From the NCBI GenBank assembly GCA_964400285.1, contig CAYNTK010000001.1, forward strand, positions 186,001-250,000: a stretch of 64,000 bases of DNA, read 5' to 3'. The notes below the pieces were generated by a model. The model ran no database searches and was not told the DNA's origin. It saw only the letters and a list, made by a program, of their open reading frames with translations. How positions within the stretch are numbered: the stretch's first letter is position 1; every line of letters starts with the position of its first letter. The position numbers and the translations under genes are program-made. Source of the DNA: FEN-1279 sp964400285. Lineage in GTDB: Bacteria > Bacteroidota > Ignavibacteria > Tepidaquicellales > Tepidaquicellaceae. Positions 56,901 to 63,951 of the stretch are shown piece by piece.

Positions 56901-57069
56901 AAATTACAGGACCTGACAAACCAACAGTATTGATGTCATTAACTGCTGCAGTAATAGTTGCATAACTTCCTGGAATAGTGTATGTTCCATTCAGCTGTGC
57001 GAAAGAGTTTGAATTGCTCAAAAGAAAAAAGCATAGAGCAATCCCGAAGAGAGTGAAGAGTTTTTTCAT
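47608..57069 (-). CDS. Giant secreted beta-helix protein with T9SS sorting domain (contains assembly gap)
   Basis: 3153 residues as assembled, with a signal peptide ending near FAQL. Four related modules open with a repeat such as YATLTSAIADLN, continue with DATYPSETFPI and ITIDGSN, and run into right-handed beta-helix coils; they start near residues 25, 885, 1495 and 2270. Between them lie two very similar linker domains (PVLYWKINAGAYTPVTA and SYYICAQDNASP). An Asn- and Asp-rich insertion lies near 2145-2275. The protein ends with a fibronectin-like domain and LSQNYPNPFNPTTKIDFELP. The 10-N gap at 56105-56114 is read through in frame but its true length is unknown. Adhesion or matrix formation is inferred; no enzyme motif is seen. 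Confidence 0.82.
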   Translation of the reverse strand: MKKLFTLFGIALCFFLLSNSNSFAQLNGTYTIPGSYATITAAVNDINTVGLSGPVIFNVAAGYTESVTAPILLTATGTSTNTITFQKSGAGANPLITRTDAGTLATSTLGGQGDAIIIIQGSDYVTFDGISVTANNSSIEYGYYLRKASATNGCKYVTIKNAVVTMNKGTSAYVVGIYSSNNDAASLVSSAVGITVTSTGGRHENVTMTGNTVQNVHVGILLRGFNHTTSPYDFYDQNFVIGQSGAGNIIQNYAGGNASAAYGVYLIYHTSPTVSYNTINNAGGGGVNATSTLYGIFMSTSSAAGNCTYNNNTITLGQXXXXSTSGAHCIYDGQVGLSKTINNNSFSYGTFASTTASYMVYASSATNNVTFSGNSISGTINKTGAGSLYLYYNGGSPTGGTETITNNTFSNVTVTGASTFYCFYSNTSTSQNRVFSGNTISSITGGTSTVYCMYLLSSLSNSVYNNNIYTVSSAGTIYGLYFTGTNPTVYNNNIYGISSSGASIIYGMYNGGTGTTNCYRNRIYNISGSNASSTIYGIYITTGTQNNVYNNFVSDLRATAANAAIPIAGIYVTGGTAVNLFYNTIFLNATSSGALFGVRGIYASTTPTLDMRNNIVVTTSTPNGAGLNVAYMRNSATLTSYSANSNNNCFYAGIPSASNLIYTDGTNTAQTIDQYKTIMSPREAASFSELPPFVNIASTPYDLHLQTTVATQCESGGTRITSPIAITDDYDANTRWGETGYTGTGTAVDVGADEFNGIPQDVSPPTMSYTPLSNTSSTSSRVLTTTITDPSGVPTSGIGLPVLYWKINAGAYTPVTATYVSGSTYSFTFGSGVVAGDIVSYYICAQDNASPPNIGASPFAGASGFTSNPPACSTPPTTPNSYTILAGISGTKTVGAVGADYATLTSAIADLNSKELNGALTLLLIDATYPSETFPITINANPGSSATNTVTIRPQTGVTTTLSGSSASSILKINGADYITIDGSNCGGTDKSLTIENTVSSGTTAVIWIGSLGTGLGANNVTIKNCNLRNGFNGATSYGIFSGNNSTIGNSGDDNEYTTIQNNFITRAYYGIRIYGGTVNYHDNLLIKQNKIGTTDSAYCITYYGIYLYGANTPEIAENEILGIRTSASLNIAGINIDSYVAGAKIQRNNIHYLRSVSASGYGAYGINIATATGNNGTEIINNVIYDILTSNYSTTSTTWNPFGIRITGGSGHKIYHNSINMFGQPYTGTAASMSACLLYTANTVTGTDVRNNIFANSCIGLSGTKSYTVYVPTGTTFSNINYNDYYPSGTYGILGYNGADVTTIAAWRIFTSQDINSINSDPLFNSNTNLQPLLGSPVLAAGTPVGITTDYLGNLRSGTNPSIGAYENGADGAPPVIAYTPLGNTTSTANRVLTTTITDVSGVPTSGIGLPVLYWKINSGAYSPVTANYVSSNTYEFTFGAGANVGDVISYYICAQDNASPANVGASPSAGASGFTANPPACSTPPTTPNSYTIVGSISGTKTVGASGADYPTLTAAINDLNSKVLEGPLEFILIDATYPSETFPIVINPNSGSDAANTVTIKPQAGVSATISGSSASSIIKINGADYITIDGSNSGGTDRSLTIENTNAAASTAGIWLSSLGVGAGATYNTIMNCNIKTGSNTLTTYGIFSGGASIGSAGSDNDFNTLQNNGISKAYYGIDVLGVSGSTSDYLSITDNTIGSNTATDYVLYYGIYISQTTNSDLSHNEIFNMKHNSNKYGIYSASGSSFNKYSKNKIHDFEDLDGNTSIHTSIGLAFETGLTDNTIDNNVIYKVFARYGTTNNYQNCGIRVIGGTNYKIYFNSISMTGTLTRATSGIYSTCLHIYSSATSNMDVRNNIFYNAVVPYSGYTSNNYLMYVTSTSTFTNLNYNDYYSTSANMGYYNGTTCATFVAWQTATGQDANSISVNPQFTSTTDLRPNLGSPVLAAGTPISGFPTDYLGVSRSGTTPSMGAYEQGVDLTGPSITYTLITNTTSTSNRTLTSFATITDPSGVNTTSSRAPRIYYKKSTDANDIVGNTALDNGWKWTEATNPSSPFDFVIDYSIIFGGSVVMNDIIQYFVVAQDLAPVPNVGINSGVFATTPGNVDLRSSNCPITGTINQYKIVDVALAGTYSVGLNPFNKATGKNLYYEKFKRFVVKELDDNQINIENGSDSKFNINSKIDNNIIQSDNIKTNSTQNDNHNFIKDKSNVVVNDDLNTKSSVDFQFDDKSYKRYITVEEEYQVIMENGKPYVGERFVFLNNDVRNNNTNNKGFIDSPDGVFLTITDAITNLSERGVSGAVTFNLVDATYPTETYPFIINTVQGVSSTNTVTIKPGPGMTPVISGASASGPIFKIYNSNYITIDGSNNGTNSRDLSIENTSTTSPQVIWIGSSGTTPITNVTVKNCNIKNGATTSSAIVISDGNASGTAGYFNNITIQNNAIKQAYIGLYAISVVAAGNGSGTLITQNDLNFSGADAIRLVCLYAQGLDGATISNNNLGNMANTVDATNITGIWFATGVINSTISGNTISTISGTAGGPRGIYISSGSTNSNISITSNTINDLTTSSTATSMGLAVTSTTTGVNINKNKIYNISNTNASGYNAYGINLSSTSTTANFNVTNNLIYNVYGYGWASQTTDNGYGIYIGSGGGYNLYHNSVCLSTEQSSATGVPACIMITSSITTANSLDIRNNIFHTNQTVGTNRYAILCNAANTVFANINYNNYYSAGPNLGYIGSIDRATLANWRTGSGQDAYSINGVSGFTSTTNLQPDVNNPLCWNINGKGDPTVGIATDFLGNSRSVLVSTGASDIGAYEFTPAVDPNDATQTGTIADGNTTTYTVAGNVVASITWHSGSGTLPTSISVKYRSGENPSGTPVGANFGNLNTVITPTGGSGFTYDMIYYYTPALIGSITGENNLRFAKYDISTGWVQWDVEPNTTTKSVSVTNLNSFSTFSFGDNNSPLPTELKAFSHSVIGRDVKLNWTTEKEINNKGFEIQRKKQGENNYVNIGFINSKGPSNSQTNYVFEDKRLNSGKYNYRLKQIDKNGNFTYYNLNTVIEIALPKEFKLSQNYPNPFNPTTKIDFELPFDSKVRIVIYDMLGREVKILVNSEAKQAGYYTVDLNATNLSSGTYFYRMIANSQGKDYIFTKKMVIVK
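56105..56114. other. Assembly gap (10 N)
   Basis: Ten unknown bases interrupt the giant beta-helix gene near residue 320. The reading frame is open on both sides in the same phase when exactly ten bases are inserted, but ten is a common scaffold placeholder and may not be the real size. Confidence 1.
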
Positions 57070-57442
57070 AATAAGCTAATTAAATTTTATTATTATTTTT
57101 TTATTTTATTATTTTTCCCCCGTGTTATACAAATATAGAACAGGGAGAAAATTATTTTACAAATTTTCCCCCTGAATCTGCAAAAATTTTATTTAAACGT
57201 AATTAATTTATTTGCAGAAATTTAATATTATAATTAGAGATATTAAACTCTTTTTATATTTTTTTAATTAGAAAAATATTACGATTTTATTTTTTAGAAT
57301 AACTTTTATAATTATAGTATAAAGACTATAATAATTATAATAATTAGAAATATAATTAAAAATAGAGTGTATTTTGAATTTTTATTTAGTATTTTACAAG
57401 ACAGAAATAATAGTATGTGATAAATAAAAAATTTGTAAATAA
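57070..57442. other. Divergent intergenic region between the giant T9SS gene and the 486-residue gene
   Basis: 373 bp of extremely AT-rich DNA with no coding frame or RNA gene seen. It must hold promoters for both divergent genes. Close to the giant gene is the hairpin listed at 57141-57174; towards the other gene it contains runs of A, T and alternating AT such as ATAATTATAATAATTAG. No sigma-54 element like those near 40.6 and 43.5 kb was found. Confidence 0.6.
57141..57174. repeat. Inverted repeat in the leader of the giant T9SS gene
   Basis: Arms CAGGGAGAAAATT (57141-57153) and AATTTTCCCCCTG (57162-57174) pair over 13 positions with one mismatch and an 8-base loop. On the minus strand it lies about 72 bp upstream of the ATG at 57069. 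It could be a leader hairpin or an operator. Confidence 0.5.
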
Positions 57443-57454
57443 TTGTATAATTTT

Positions 57455-58903
57455 ATGCATAAGTATAAATTTATAGAAATAATAGACAGTTTTAGCGATA
57501 ATGAGTACAAAACGCTTGGGAAGTTTTTGAAATCACCATATTTTAATCAGAGCGAAAAGATAGTTAATTTGTATGAATTTTTAAGAAAATACTATGAAAA
57601 TTATAGTTTAGATGAGATAACCATTGCAAAAATTTCAAAAAACTTTTTTAAGAGCGATAAAAGAAATTATCAAAAAACGAGGAGGTTAATTTCGGATTTT
57701 ACAATGCTATTGGAGGATTTTTTAATTTTTCAGAGAATCGAGAAAGATGTAATAAGAAAGAAATTATACTTAATAGAATCAATGAAAAGGAGGAAAATAG
57801 AAAAGATATATATATCGGAGTTAAGAGATTTACATAATACATTGAATATAGTTAATATTAAGGATAAAGATTACTATTCGTGGAGATTACAATTAATAAA
57901 TGAAGAGATAAATGCGGGGGAAAGTGAAGGGGATATGATGGGAAAATATGCAGAATTTAATGTAGTAAGTGAGATTAACTATATATATAATAAGCTATAT
58001 ATATATTTGTTAGAAATACAGAAGGGTGTTAAAAGAAGTGAAGAAATTTCGCAGGAGAATTTTATAACAAAAGAAAAGTTGATTGAATATTTAGAGCGAA
58101 AATCCGGAATGCTTGAAGCGAAATATCCGGGGATATATTTACATTATTTGACTTTGAAATCGATTATAACCGAAAGTGATAGGGAAATATATACGGAGTT
58201 GGAGAAATTTATATTAGGAAACAGGGGAAATTTGGATATATCGGAAATAGAGTTTTGTATTTATACTTTAGTGAATTTAATAATAAGTAAAGTTAGGGAC
58301 TGCGAATATGATAATGTTACTGAAAAATTTGCAGATATACGGAAAATAATACAGGGGAGATTTTTGGATAATATGGAGAGTGTGAGTTATGGTGTTTTTA
58401 TTTATGTGATACTAATAGCATTATTTGAAAAGGATTTGAGTTTTGCGGAAGCTTTTTTCTGGAGGTATTTATCGAAGGTGAAAAGATATAAGGAAGATGC
58501 AGTAAATCTTGTGTTATCAGCAATAAGATTTGAGCAAGGGAGGTATGGCGAGGCGAGGGAGCATAATGAGAAGGTGAATTTTGTAAATTATGAATTTTAT
58601 ATAATAGCAAAGAGTGTATTGCTTAAGATACATTATGAGGAGAATGGATTAAAATTTATATATCCGATAGTAGATTCGTTCAAGCATTTTTTAAGAAGGA
58701 AAAAGGATATTTCGGAGAATGAGAGGGAGAGTTATGGTTTATTTTTAAAGTATTTAATGAAACTGACGAGTATAAAGAAAAAGAGCAGAAGAGACGTGCT
58801 GAAGATGGAATTGGAGCTATCGAAAGAGAAGGAATTTTATTCAAAAAGATGGATAGAGGAGAAGATGGGAGAATTAATACGGGAGATGACAGAAGAGAAA
58901 TGA
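57455..58903 (+). CDS. Helical protein of unknown function
   Basis: 482 residues from the ATG at 57455; an in-frame TTG at 57443 would add four. The N-terminal HKYKFIEIIDSFSDNEYKTLGKFLKSPYFNQSEKIVNLYEFLRKYY and later RNYQKTRRLISDFTMLLEDFLI suggest a long all-helical protein like TPR- or HEAT-type scaffolds. No enzymatic motif, signal peptide or membrane segment is visible. Proteins with an FLKSPYFN-like start occur in Bacteroidota genomes as uncharacterised families; I cannot name one. G-rich codon choice in the second half (GGG, AGG, GAG) differs from its neighbours and might mark transfer or relaxed selection. Confidence 0.7.
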   Translation: MHKYKFIEIIDSFSDNEYKTLGKFLKSPYFNQSEKIVNLYEFLRKYYENYSLDEITIAKISKNFFKSDKRNYQKTRRLISDFTMLLEDFLIFQRIEKDVIRKKLYLIESMKRRKIEKIYISELRDLHNTLNIVNIKDKDYYSWRLQLINEEINAGESEGDMMGKYAEFNVVSEINYIYNKLYIYLLEIQKGVKRSEEISQENFITKEKLIEYLERKSGMLEAKYPGIYLHYLTLKSIITESDREIYTELEKFILGNRGNLDISEIEFCIYTLVNLIISKVRDCEYDNVTEKFADIRKIIQGRFLDNMESVSYGVFIYVILIALFEKDLSFAEAFFWRYLSKVKRYKEDAVNLVLSAIRFEQGRYGEAREHNEKVNFVNYEFYIIAKSVLLKIHYEENGLKFIYPIVDSFKHFLRRKKDISENERESYGLFLKYLMKLTSIKKKSRRDVLKMELELSKEKEFYSKRWIEEKMGELIREMTEEK

Positions 58904-59075
58904 TATATTATTGATTTTGTAACTATTTGTAACAGGTTGTAATTCTCAAAATTTGGAAATTTGTCTCAAAATTGACCTATGAATTCATTGAAAAGCCTTA
59001 TTTTTTTAATGGTAATAATGTATTTATTTTGCATATAATTTGTATGAATTTAAAAAAACTTATGAAATTTTAAAA

Positions 59076-59438
59076 ATGGAATTTAAGAAAAAAATATTAA
59101 TAATAGAAGATGATGTATATTCACTTGAAACATTAGTCAGTTATCTGGAGGAATCAGGTTATAAGGTATTATCTACTTGTGATGGATTCGAAGGATTGGA
59201 GCTAATGAAAAGCGAGAAACCAGACCTTGTGATATCAGATAACCGCTTACCAAATTTAGATGGATTAGAGCTTGCATGCATAAATGAAAGTTTTTCTGAA
59301 AAAATACCTTTTATATTGATGTCGGCATATAATAATTTAAAAGATAAAATAGCAAACTTAAATGTGATAGCATTTTTAGAAAAACCAATAGATATAAAAT
59401 TACTCGATGGATATGTGAAAGAGGTATTGGTAGGTTAG
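59076..59438 (+). CDS. Stand-alone response regulator receiver (CheY-like)
   Basis: 120 residues from ATG 59076; an upstream TTG at 59040 would add 12 residues that are not part of the fold. The acidic pair is in ILIIEDD, the phosphoacceptor Asp55 in LVISDNRLP, the conserved Ser/Thr-Ala in LMSAY, and Lys103 in FLEKPI. No output domain follows, so it signals through protein contact, as CheY or Spo0F do. No histidine kinase is adjacent. It converges with meaB, whose stop is 5 bp away. Confidence 0.88.
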   Translation: MEFKKKILIIEDDVYSLETLVSYLEESGYKVLSTCDGFEGLELMKSEKPDLVISDNRLPNLDGLELACINESFSEKIPFILMSAYNNLKDKIANLNVIAFLEKPIDIKLLDGYVKEVLVG

Positions 59439-59443
59439 ATGTT

Positions 59444-60376
59444 TCAATCTTTAATTATTTTTTCGACAAAAGAATACGGGTCGGTTTTCTTTTCGTAAAT
59501 ACTATTTAAAGAATTTTCGAGAATTTTCTTTTTTTCTTCATCCCAGAAAGACAAGTGAAGACTATTATTTACTAAATTGAGGATTTTTCTTTTTAGATGT
59601 TCTTTTCTTTTAATTTGGAGCAGACCATTTTTTTCGAGAAAATTTTTTTGGAACATTATTTCTTCGAGTAAGTCTTCAATACCGATATTTTTTATTCCGA
59701 TAGTTTTTAAGACTTTGACTTCGGGTTTATTAATCACAGGTGTTTTGAGATGCAGAATATTTTTTAAAGTTGAAACAATTTGGTCTGCGCCTTCTCTATC
59801 TGATTTATTCAGGACGAAGATATCTGCGATTTCCATAAGTCCAGCTTTCATAGCTTGAATTGAGTCACCAGATTCAGGAACGAGAACGACGATGGTGGTA
59901 TCGGCAGTTTGAGCGATATCGAGTTCAGATTGACCGACACCGACAGTTTCTATAAGTATAAAATCTTTACCCGAGGCATCGAGGACATCGCAGGCTTCGA
60001 TTACATTTTTACATAAACCACCAAGACTTCCGCGAGTAGCCATAGAGCGTATAAAAGTGTTATTATGCAAACCAGCATCCGACATTCTTACACGGTCTCC
60101 GAGCAATGCTCCGCCAGTAAAGGGACTTGAAGGGTCAACAGCAATAACACCTACTTTAAAGTCTTTTTCAGATAAAATATTTATAAGGCAATTTGTAATT
60201 GTAGATTTGCCAGCTCCTGGAGGACCTGTTATTCCAATTCTAAATGATTTTCCAGTATGAGGATATAAATTTTTTAGTAGTTGAATACTATCAAATTCTT
60301 CGTTTTCAACAATACTAATACCTCTGGAAATTGCACGTTTATTACCGTTTAATATTTGTTGAGTTAAATCTTTCAA
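59444..60376 (-). CDS. meaB: Methylmalonyl-CoA mutase-associated GTPase MeaB
   Basis: 310 residues. The P-loop is GITGPPGAGKSTITN, with further G motifs VGVIAVDPSSPFTGGALLGDRVRM, FILIETVGVGQSE and FVLNKSDREGADQ. This is the MeaB/ArgK form of G3E GTPases, which guards and reactivates B12-dependent acyl-CoA mutases. It supports function of the mutase subunit encoded at 35105-36742, 23 kb away. It is followed upstream on the same strand by an epimerase gene 17 bp away. Confidence 0.94.
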   Translation of the reverse strand: MKDLTQQILNGNKRAISRGISIVENEEFDSIQLLKNLYPHTGKSFRIGITGPPGAGKSTITNCLINILSEKDFKVGVIAVDPSSPFTGGALLGDRVRMSDAGLHNNTFIRSMATRGSLGGLCKNVIEACDVLDASGKDFILIETVGVGQSELDIAQTADTTIVVLVPESGDSIQAMKAGLMEIADIFVLNKSDREGADQIVSTLKNILHLKTPVINKPEVKVLKTIGIKNIGIEDLLEEIMFQKNFLEKNGLLQIKRKEHLKRKILNLVNNSLHLSFWDEEKKKILENSLNSIYEKKTDPYSFVEKIIKD

Positions 60377-60393
60377 TAGGGTAGAATAGTATA

Positions 60394-61326
60394 TTAGATT
60401 AACTTAGGATAATTTTCTTTAAAATGTTTACAAGTAATTTCAATTCCTTCTTCAATATTATAATTTGGTTTCCACTTTAGAAGCAATTTTGCTAATCTAT
60501 TATCGAGAAGACTTCTTTTCTGTTCGCCCGGAATTTCATTTCCGTGTTTTTCTTTTATTTTATTACCAAAATAATTATTTATTAAACGAAAAATATCATT
60601 AATAGATGTTTCTTTGCCTGTTCCAATATTTAAGGTAACATTTTTTTGATATTTCAATGCTAATAAATTTGCATTAACGACATCATTAACGAATACGAAA
60701 TCTCTTGTGTTAGTTCCTTTTCCATTTATTATGGGTTGTTCACCTTTAATTATCTTTTTACAGAATGCGGCTACTACACCAGCTTCTCCTTTTGGTAACT
60801 GTCTCGGTCCGTAGACATTGCTGTATCTTAAGCAGATGTAATTAAGTCCAAAGATTTTATAAAAATAATCAAGATATTTTTCGACTGTCAATTTTGCAAT
60901 ACCGTAGGGTGATATTGGATTAGTACGATGTTTTTCGTTAGCAGGGAAACGCACTTGCTCACCGTAGATAGCACCACCTGTGGAGGCGAAAATTATTTTT
61001 TTTACGTTATACTTAACTGCATTTTGAAATAAATTTAGAGAGCCTTCAATATTAATTTTTGCATCTTCTCGAGGATTGGAAAGTGAATATCTTAAATCAA
61101 CCTGTGCAGCGTGATGATTAATAATATCTATACGATGTTTTTTAAAAACATTTTCGAGTTTTTTATTACAAATATTTAGTTTGTAAAAGATAGCTTTTTT
61201 ATTGATATTACTTTTGTATCCTGAGGAGAGATTATCTACTATTATTACGTTATGACCATTTTCAATATAATTATCAACTATATGTGAACCTATGAAACCT
61301 GCCCCACCTGTAACTAAAATATTCAT
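60394..61326 (-). CDS. NAD-dependent epimerase/dehydratase, UDP-glucose 4-epimerase type
   Basis: 310 residues. NAD-binding GGAGFIGSHIVDNYIENGHNVIIVDNLSSG at the N-terminus, the catalytic YGIAK (Tyr and Lys of SDR), FASTGGAIYGEQ, YGPRQLPKGEAGVVAAFC and NIGTG are GalE-like. It probably interconverts UDP-hexoses for glycan synthesis; the exact sugar is uncertain, as similar enzymes act on UDP-GalNAc or UDP-glucuronate derivatives. Its gene is flanked by meaB and purD with short gaps. Confidence 0.87.
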   Translation of the reverse strand: MNILVTGGAGFIGSHIVDNYIENGHNVIIVDNLSSGYKSNINKKAIFYKLNICNKKLENVFKKHRIDIINHHAAQVDLRYSLSNPREDAKINIEGSLNLFQNAVKYNVKKIIFASTGGAIYGEQVRFPANEKHRTNPISPYGIAKLTVEKYLDYFYKIFGLNYICLRYSNVYGPRQLPKGEAGVVAAFCKKIIKGEQPIINGKGTNTRDFVFVNDVVNANLLALKYQKNVTLNIGTGKETSINDIFRLINNYFGNKIKEKHGNEIPGEQKRSLLDNRLAKLLLKWKPNYNIEEGIEITCKHFKENYPKLI

Positions 61327-61341
61327 ATTATTTTTTCTTCC

Positions 61342-62661
61342 TTATTTGTTTTCGAAAATTTTGTATTTAAAACCGATATCTTTTCTGTAATACATATTTT
61401 CAAAATCAATTTTTATGATTTCTTTGTAACATTTATCAATAGCATCTTTCATAGATAAATCGCTCAAAGATACGACAGAAAGAACTCTTCCACCGTTGGT
61501 CAAAATTTTAGTTTTATCTTCCGAGTATTTAGTTCCAGAGTGGAAGATTAGAGTTTCTTTTCTTAAAGCATCTAATCCAATAATTTCTTTATTTATTTCG
61601 TATTTTTCTGGGTATCCTTTTGAAGCGAGAATAACACAACAAGAATATTTATTATGAATATCAATTTTGTAATTATTAATATTTCCGTTAACTGATGCAA
61701 GAAGTAACTCGAGAAAATCGGATTTAATTAATGGTAAAACAGCTTGTGTTTCGGGGTCACCAAAGCGAGCATTAAATTCAATGACATAAGGTTCGAAAAT
61801 TCCGGGAATATTTTCGGTAATCATTAATCCACAGTATAAGCAACCTTTATATTTTCTTCCTTCCTTTTCCATACCTTTTAGAGTCGGTTCTATAATTTCG
61901 AGCATTATTTTTTCATATAAAAATTTATCAATCATTTTATCGGCAGGGGAGTATGCACCCATTCCTCCAGTATTTTTTCCAGTATCACCTTCACCAATTT
62001 TTTTGTGGTCTTGAGAAAACGGAAGAGCGACATAATTTTCACCGTCAGTAATGATGAAAAGTGATAATTCAAAGCCAGATAAAAACTCTTCAATTACAAA
62101 ACTTAAACCAGCATCGCCGAATATTTTATTTTCGGTAAAATCATTAATTGTAGAAACAGCTTCAGAAAAATTATTAGCAATAATAACACCTTTTCCGGCA
62201 GCAAGTCCGTCTGCTTTAATTACAACGGGGTATTTTGAACATAATAAAAATTCTCTTGTTTCCTTTAGATTATTTACATTAAATACTTTGAAATTCGCAG
62301 TTGGAATTTTATATTTTTTCATAAGATTTTTAGCAAAAATCTTACTTGTTTCTATTTCAGCAGCTTCTTTTGTAGGTCCAAATATTTTTAAGTTTTCATT
62401 TTCAAATTTGTTAACAATCCCTAATGAGAGAGGGATTTCAGGACCAACTACAGTGAAGTCGATATTTTCATTTTTTGCAAATTCCAGAAGATTATCAATA
62501 TCAGTTGGTTTGATATTTATGGGAGTGCTAATTTTATCGAGTCCCGGAGTTCCGATTGTCGAAAATAATTTTGATTTGCTTTTTTTAAAAGATTCAGAAG
62601 AAAAAATACTATGAGCAATCGCATTTTCTCTCCCACCATTACCTACAATTAGAATTTTCAT
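61342..62661 (-). CDS. purD: Phosphoribosylamine-glycine ligase
   Basis: 439 residues, slightly above the usual length. MKILIVGNGGRENAIAHSI is the classic GARS start, with VVGPEIPLSLGIV, the ATP-grasp core KADGLAAGKGVIIA, and the metal site FNARFGDPETQAVLP. The enzyme makes glycinamide ribonucleotide in purine biosynthesis. It is followed at 15 bp by the epimerase gene and preceded at 12 bp by a glycosyltransferase gene; none of the other purine genes is in the window. Confidence 0.95.
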   Translation of the reverse strand: MKILIVGNGGRENAIAHSIFSSESFKKSKSKLFSTIGTPGLDKISTPINIKPTDIDNLLEFAKNENIDFTVVGPEIPLSLGIVNKFENENLKIFGPTKEAAEIETSKIFAKNLMKKYKIPTANFKVFNVNNLKETREFLLCSKYPVVIKADGLAAGKGVIIANNFSEAVSTINDFTENKIFGDAGLSFVIEEFLSGFELSLFIITDGENYVALPFSQDHKKIGEGDTGKNTGGMGAYSPADKMIDKFLYEKIMLEIIEPTLKGMEKEGRKYKGCLYCGLMITENIPGIFEPYVIEFNARFGDPETQAVLPLIKSDFLELLLASVNGNINNYKIDIHNKYSCCVILASKGYPEKYEINKEIIGLDALRKETLIFHSGTKYSEDKTKILTNGGRVLSVVSLSDLSMKDAIDKCYKEIIKIDFENMYYRKDIGFKYKIFENK

Positions 62662-62673
62662 TTTTTAATATTT

Positions 62674-63951
62674 TTAATCAACATCGAGAAGATAATTGAA
62701 TTCCTTTGCTAATTCGAATGTTAGTTCTTTGCGGTCATATTGAAGTACCATTTCCTCATTCGCAACGGGCATTTTATTCTGTTCGAACAATAAATAATAT
62801 TCATATATTGCATCTGCAATTTTGTCAGGATTTTCATCTTCGACAAATTTAATTGCTTTATAATTTTCCAAAATTTTTTTTGTAACACCTTCAGGGATAC
62901 AAGCAATAATATTTTTTCTACTACCAATGTATTCTCCAACTTTTCCCGGCATTGCAGCGTCTTCATTTTGACCTCGACTAATTAATAAAAACAATACATC
63001 AGATGCAAGAATATACTTTACACATTCAAAATGATTAATATAACCTGGCAAATTCAGATTATTAATTATTTTAAGACTTTTTGCGATATTCAAATGCTCT
63101 TTTGTAAATAGTCCTAAGAAACAAAACTCAACTTTATCATTTAACTCGGGATGTTTTGTAAAAAATGATTTTATTGCTTTTAAATAAAAACGTGGGTCTC
63201 TTGTATAAAAACTTCCCGAATATGTTACACGCATTTTGTTTGTAAGGGGTAATTTCTTTTGGCTCGCTTTTTCAAAATCTTCACTATCGTATCCGTGAGG
63301 AAAAATTTTTATATCGTTGTATGATATATTTCCATATCTCGAAATTATTAATTCTTTTACTCTTCTGTTTGTAGTAATTATAACATTTGCATCTTTTATA
63401 ACTTTTCTTTCCAATTTTATATTACGGCTTTTATGAAACGGTGTTGGATAAAAATTCAGAACCTTACTATCTACCCAAGCATCTCTATAATCAATAACGA
63501 GAGGTATTTTATATTTTTTTTTAACTTCTTGTCCAATAAGGAAATCAGTATATGGTGGAGCAGTAGCATAAACCAATTGAAAACCGTCGTATTTACACCA
63601 TATTTTATCAATCTTTTTTAATGCTTTCTTTTTCCAACTGATTTTACTATCTGGGATAAAAAATAATTGAGAAATTTTGCTTTTTATTTTTCTAAATCTT
63701 TCTTTTGGAACTCTTGTAACAATTTGTCCAGTATCTAATTTCTTTTTTCCTGTTCTTTCGATTATAATACCACTATCGATAGCTTCTTGAAGCAGATATT
63801 CGTCAATAGCAAAATATTTTTTTGGATTTACAGTTAATACTATTGGCTGCCAATTGTAATTTAATAGATATTTAGCGAATTTTAAAGTTCGTTGAACCCC
63901 TCCCATTCCCATTGGAGGAAAATAATAGGATATAAATAATACTTTATTCAA
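62674..63951 (-). CDS. Glycosyltransferase family 4-like protein
   Basis: 425 residues with a TTG start. The GT-B N-terminus VLFISYYFPPMGMGGVQRTLKFAKYL is typical of family 4 (PPxGGxxR), and a central VIDYRDAWVDSK motif is also characteristic. The C-terminal domain has MRVTYSGSFYTRDPRFYLKAI and the donor-site region around GQNEDAAMPGKVGEYIGSRKNIIACI, where the Glu is part of the EX7E motif. It probably adds a hexose to a surface glycan. It is the first gene of a leftward run of four. Confidence 0.85.
   Translation of the reverse strand: MNKVLFISYYFPPMGMGGVQRTLKFAKYLLNYNWQPIVLTVNPKKYFAIDEYLLQEAIDSGIIIERTGKKKLDTGQIVTRVPKERFRKIKSKISQLFFIPDSKISWKKKALKKIDKIWCKYDGFQLVYATAPPYTDFLIGQEVKKKYKIPLVIDYRDAWVDSKVLNFYPTPFHKSRNIKLERKVIKDANVIITTNRRVKELIISRYGNISYNDIKIFPHGYDSEDFEKASQKKLPLTNKMRVTYSGSFYTRDPRFYLKAIKSFFTKHPELNDKVEFCFLGLFTKEHLNIAKSLKIINNLNLPGYINHFECVKYILASDVLFLLISRGQNEDAAMPGKVGEYIGSRKNIIACIPEGVTKKILENYKAIKFVEDENPDKIADAIYEYYLLFEQNKMPVANEEMVLQYDRKELTFELAKEFNYLLDVD

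Noticed and set aside
57070..57442. Sigma-54-type promoter for the giant T9SS gene and for the genes starting at 39227, 47430 and 33252
   Set aside because: No TGGCA-N6-TTGC pattern or TGAGA/TCTCA operator was found in these upstream regions, so the paired element is limited to two genes here.
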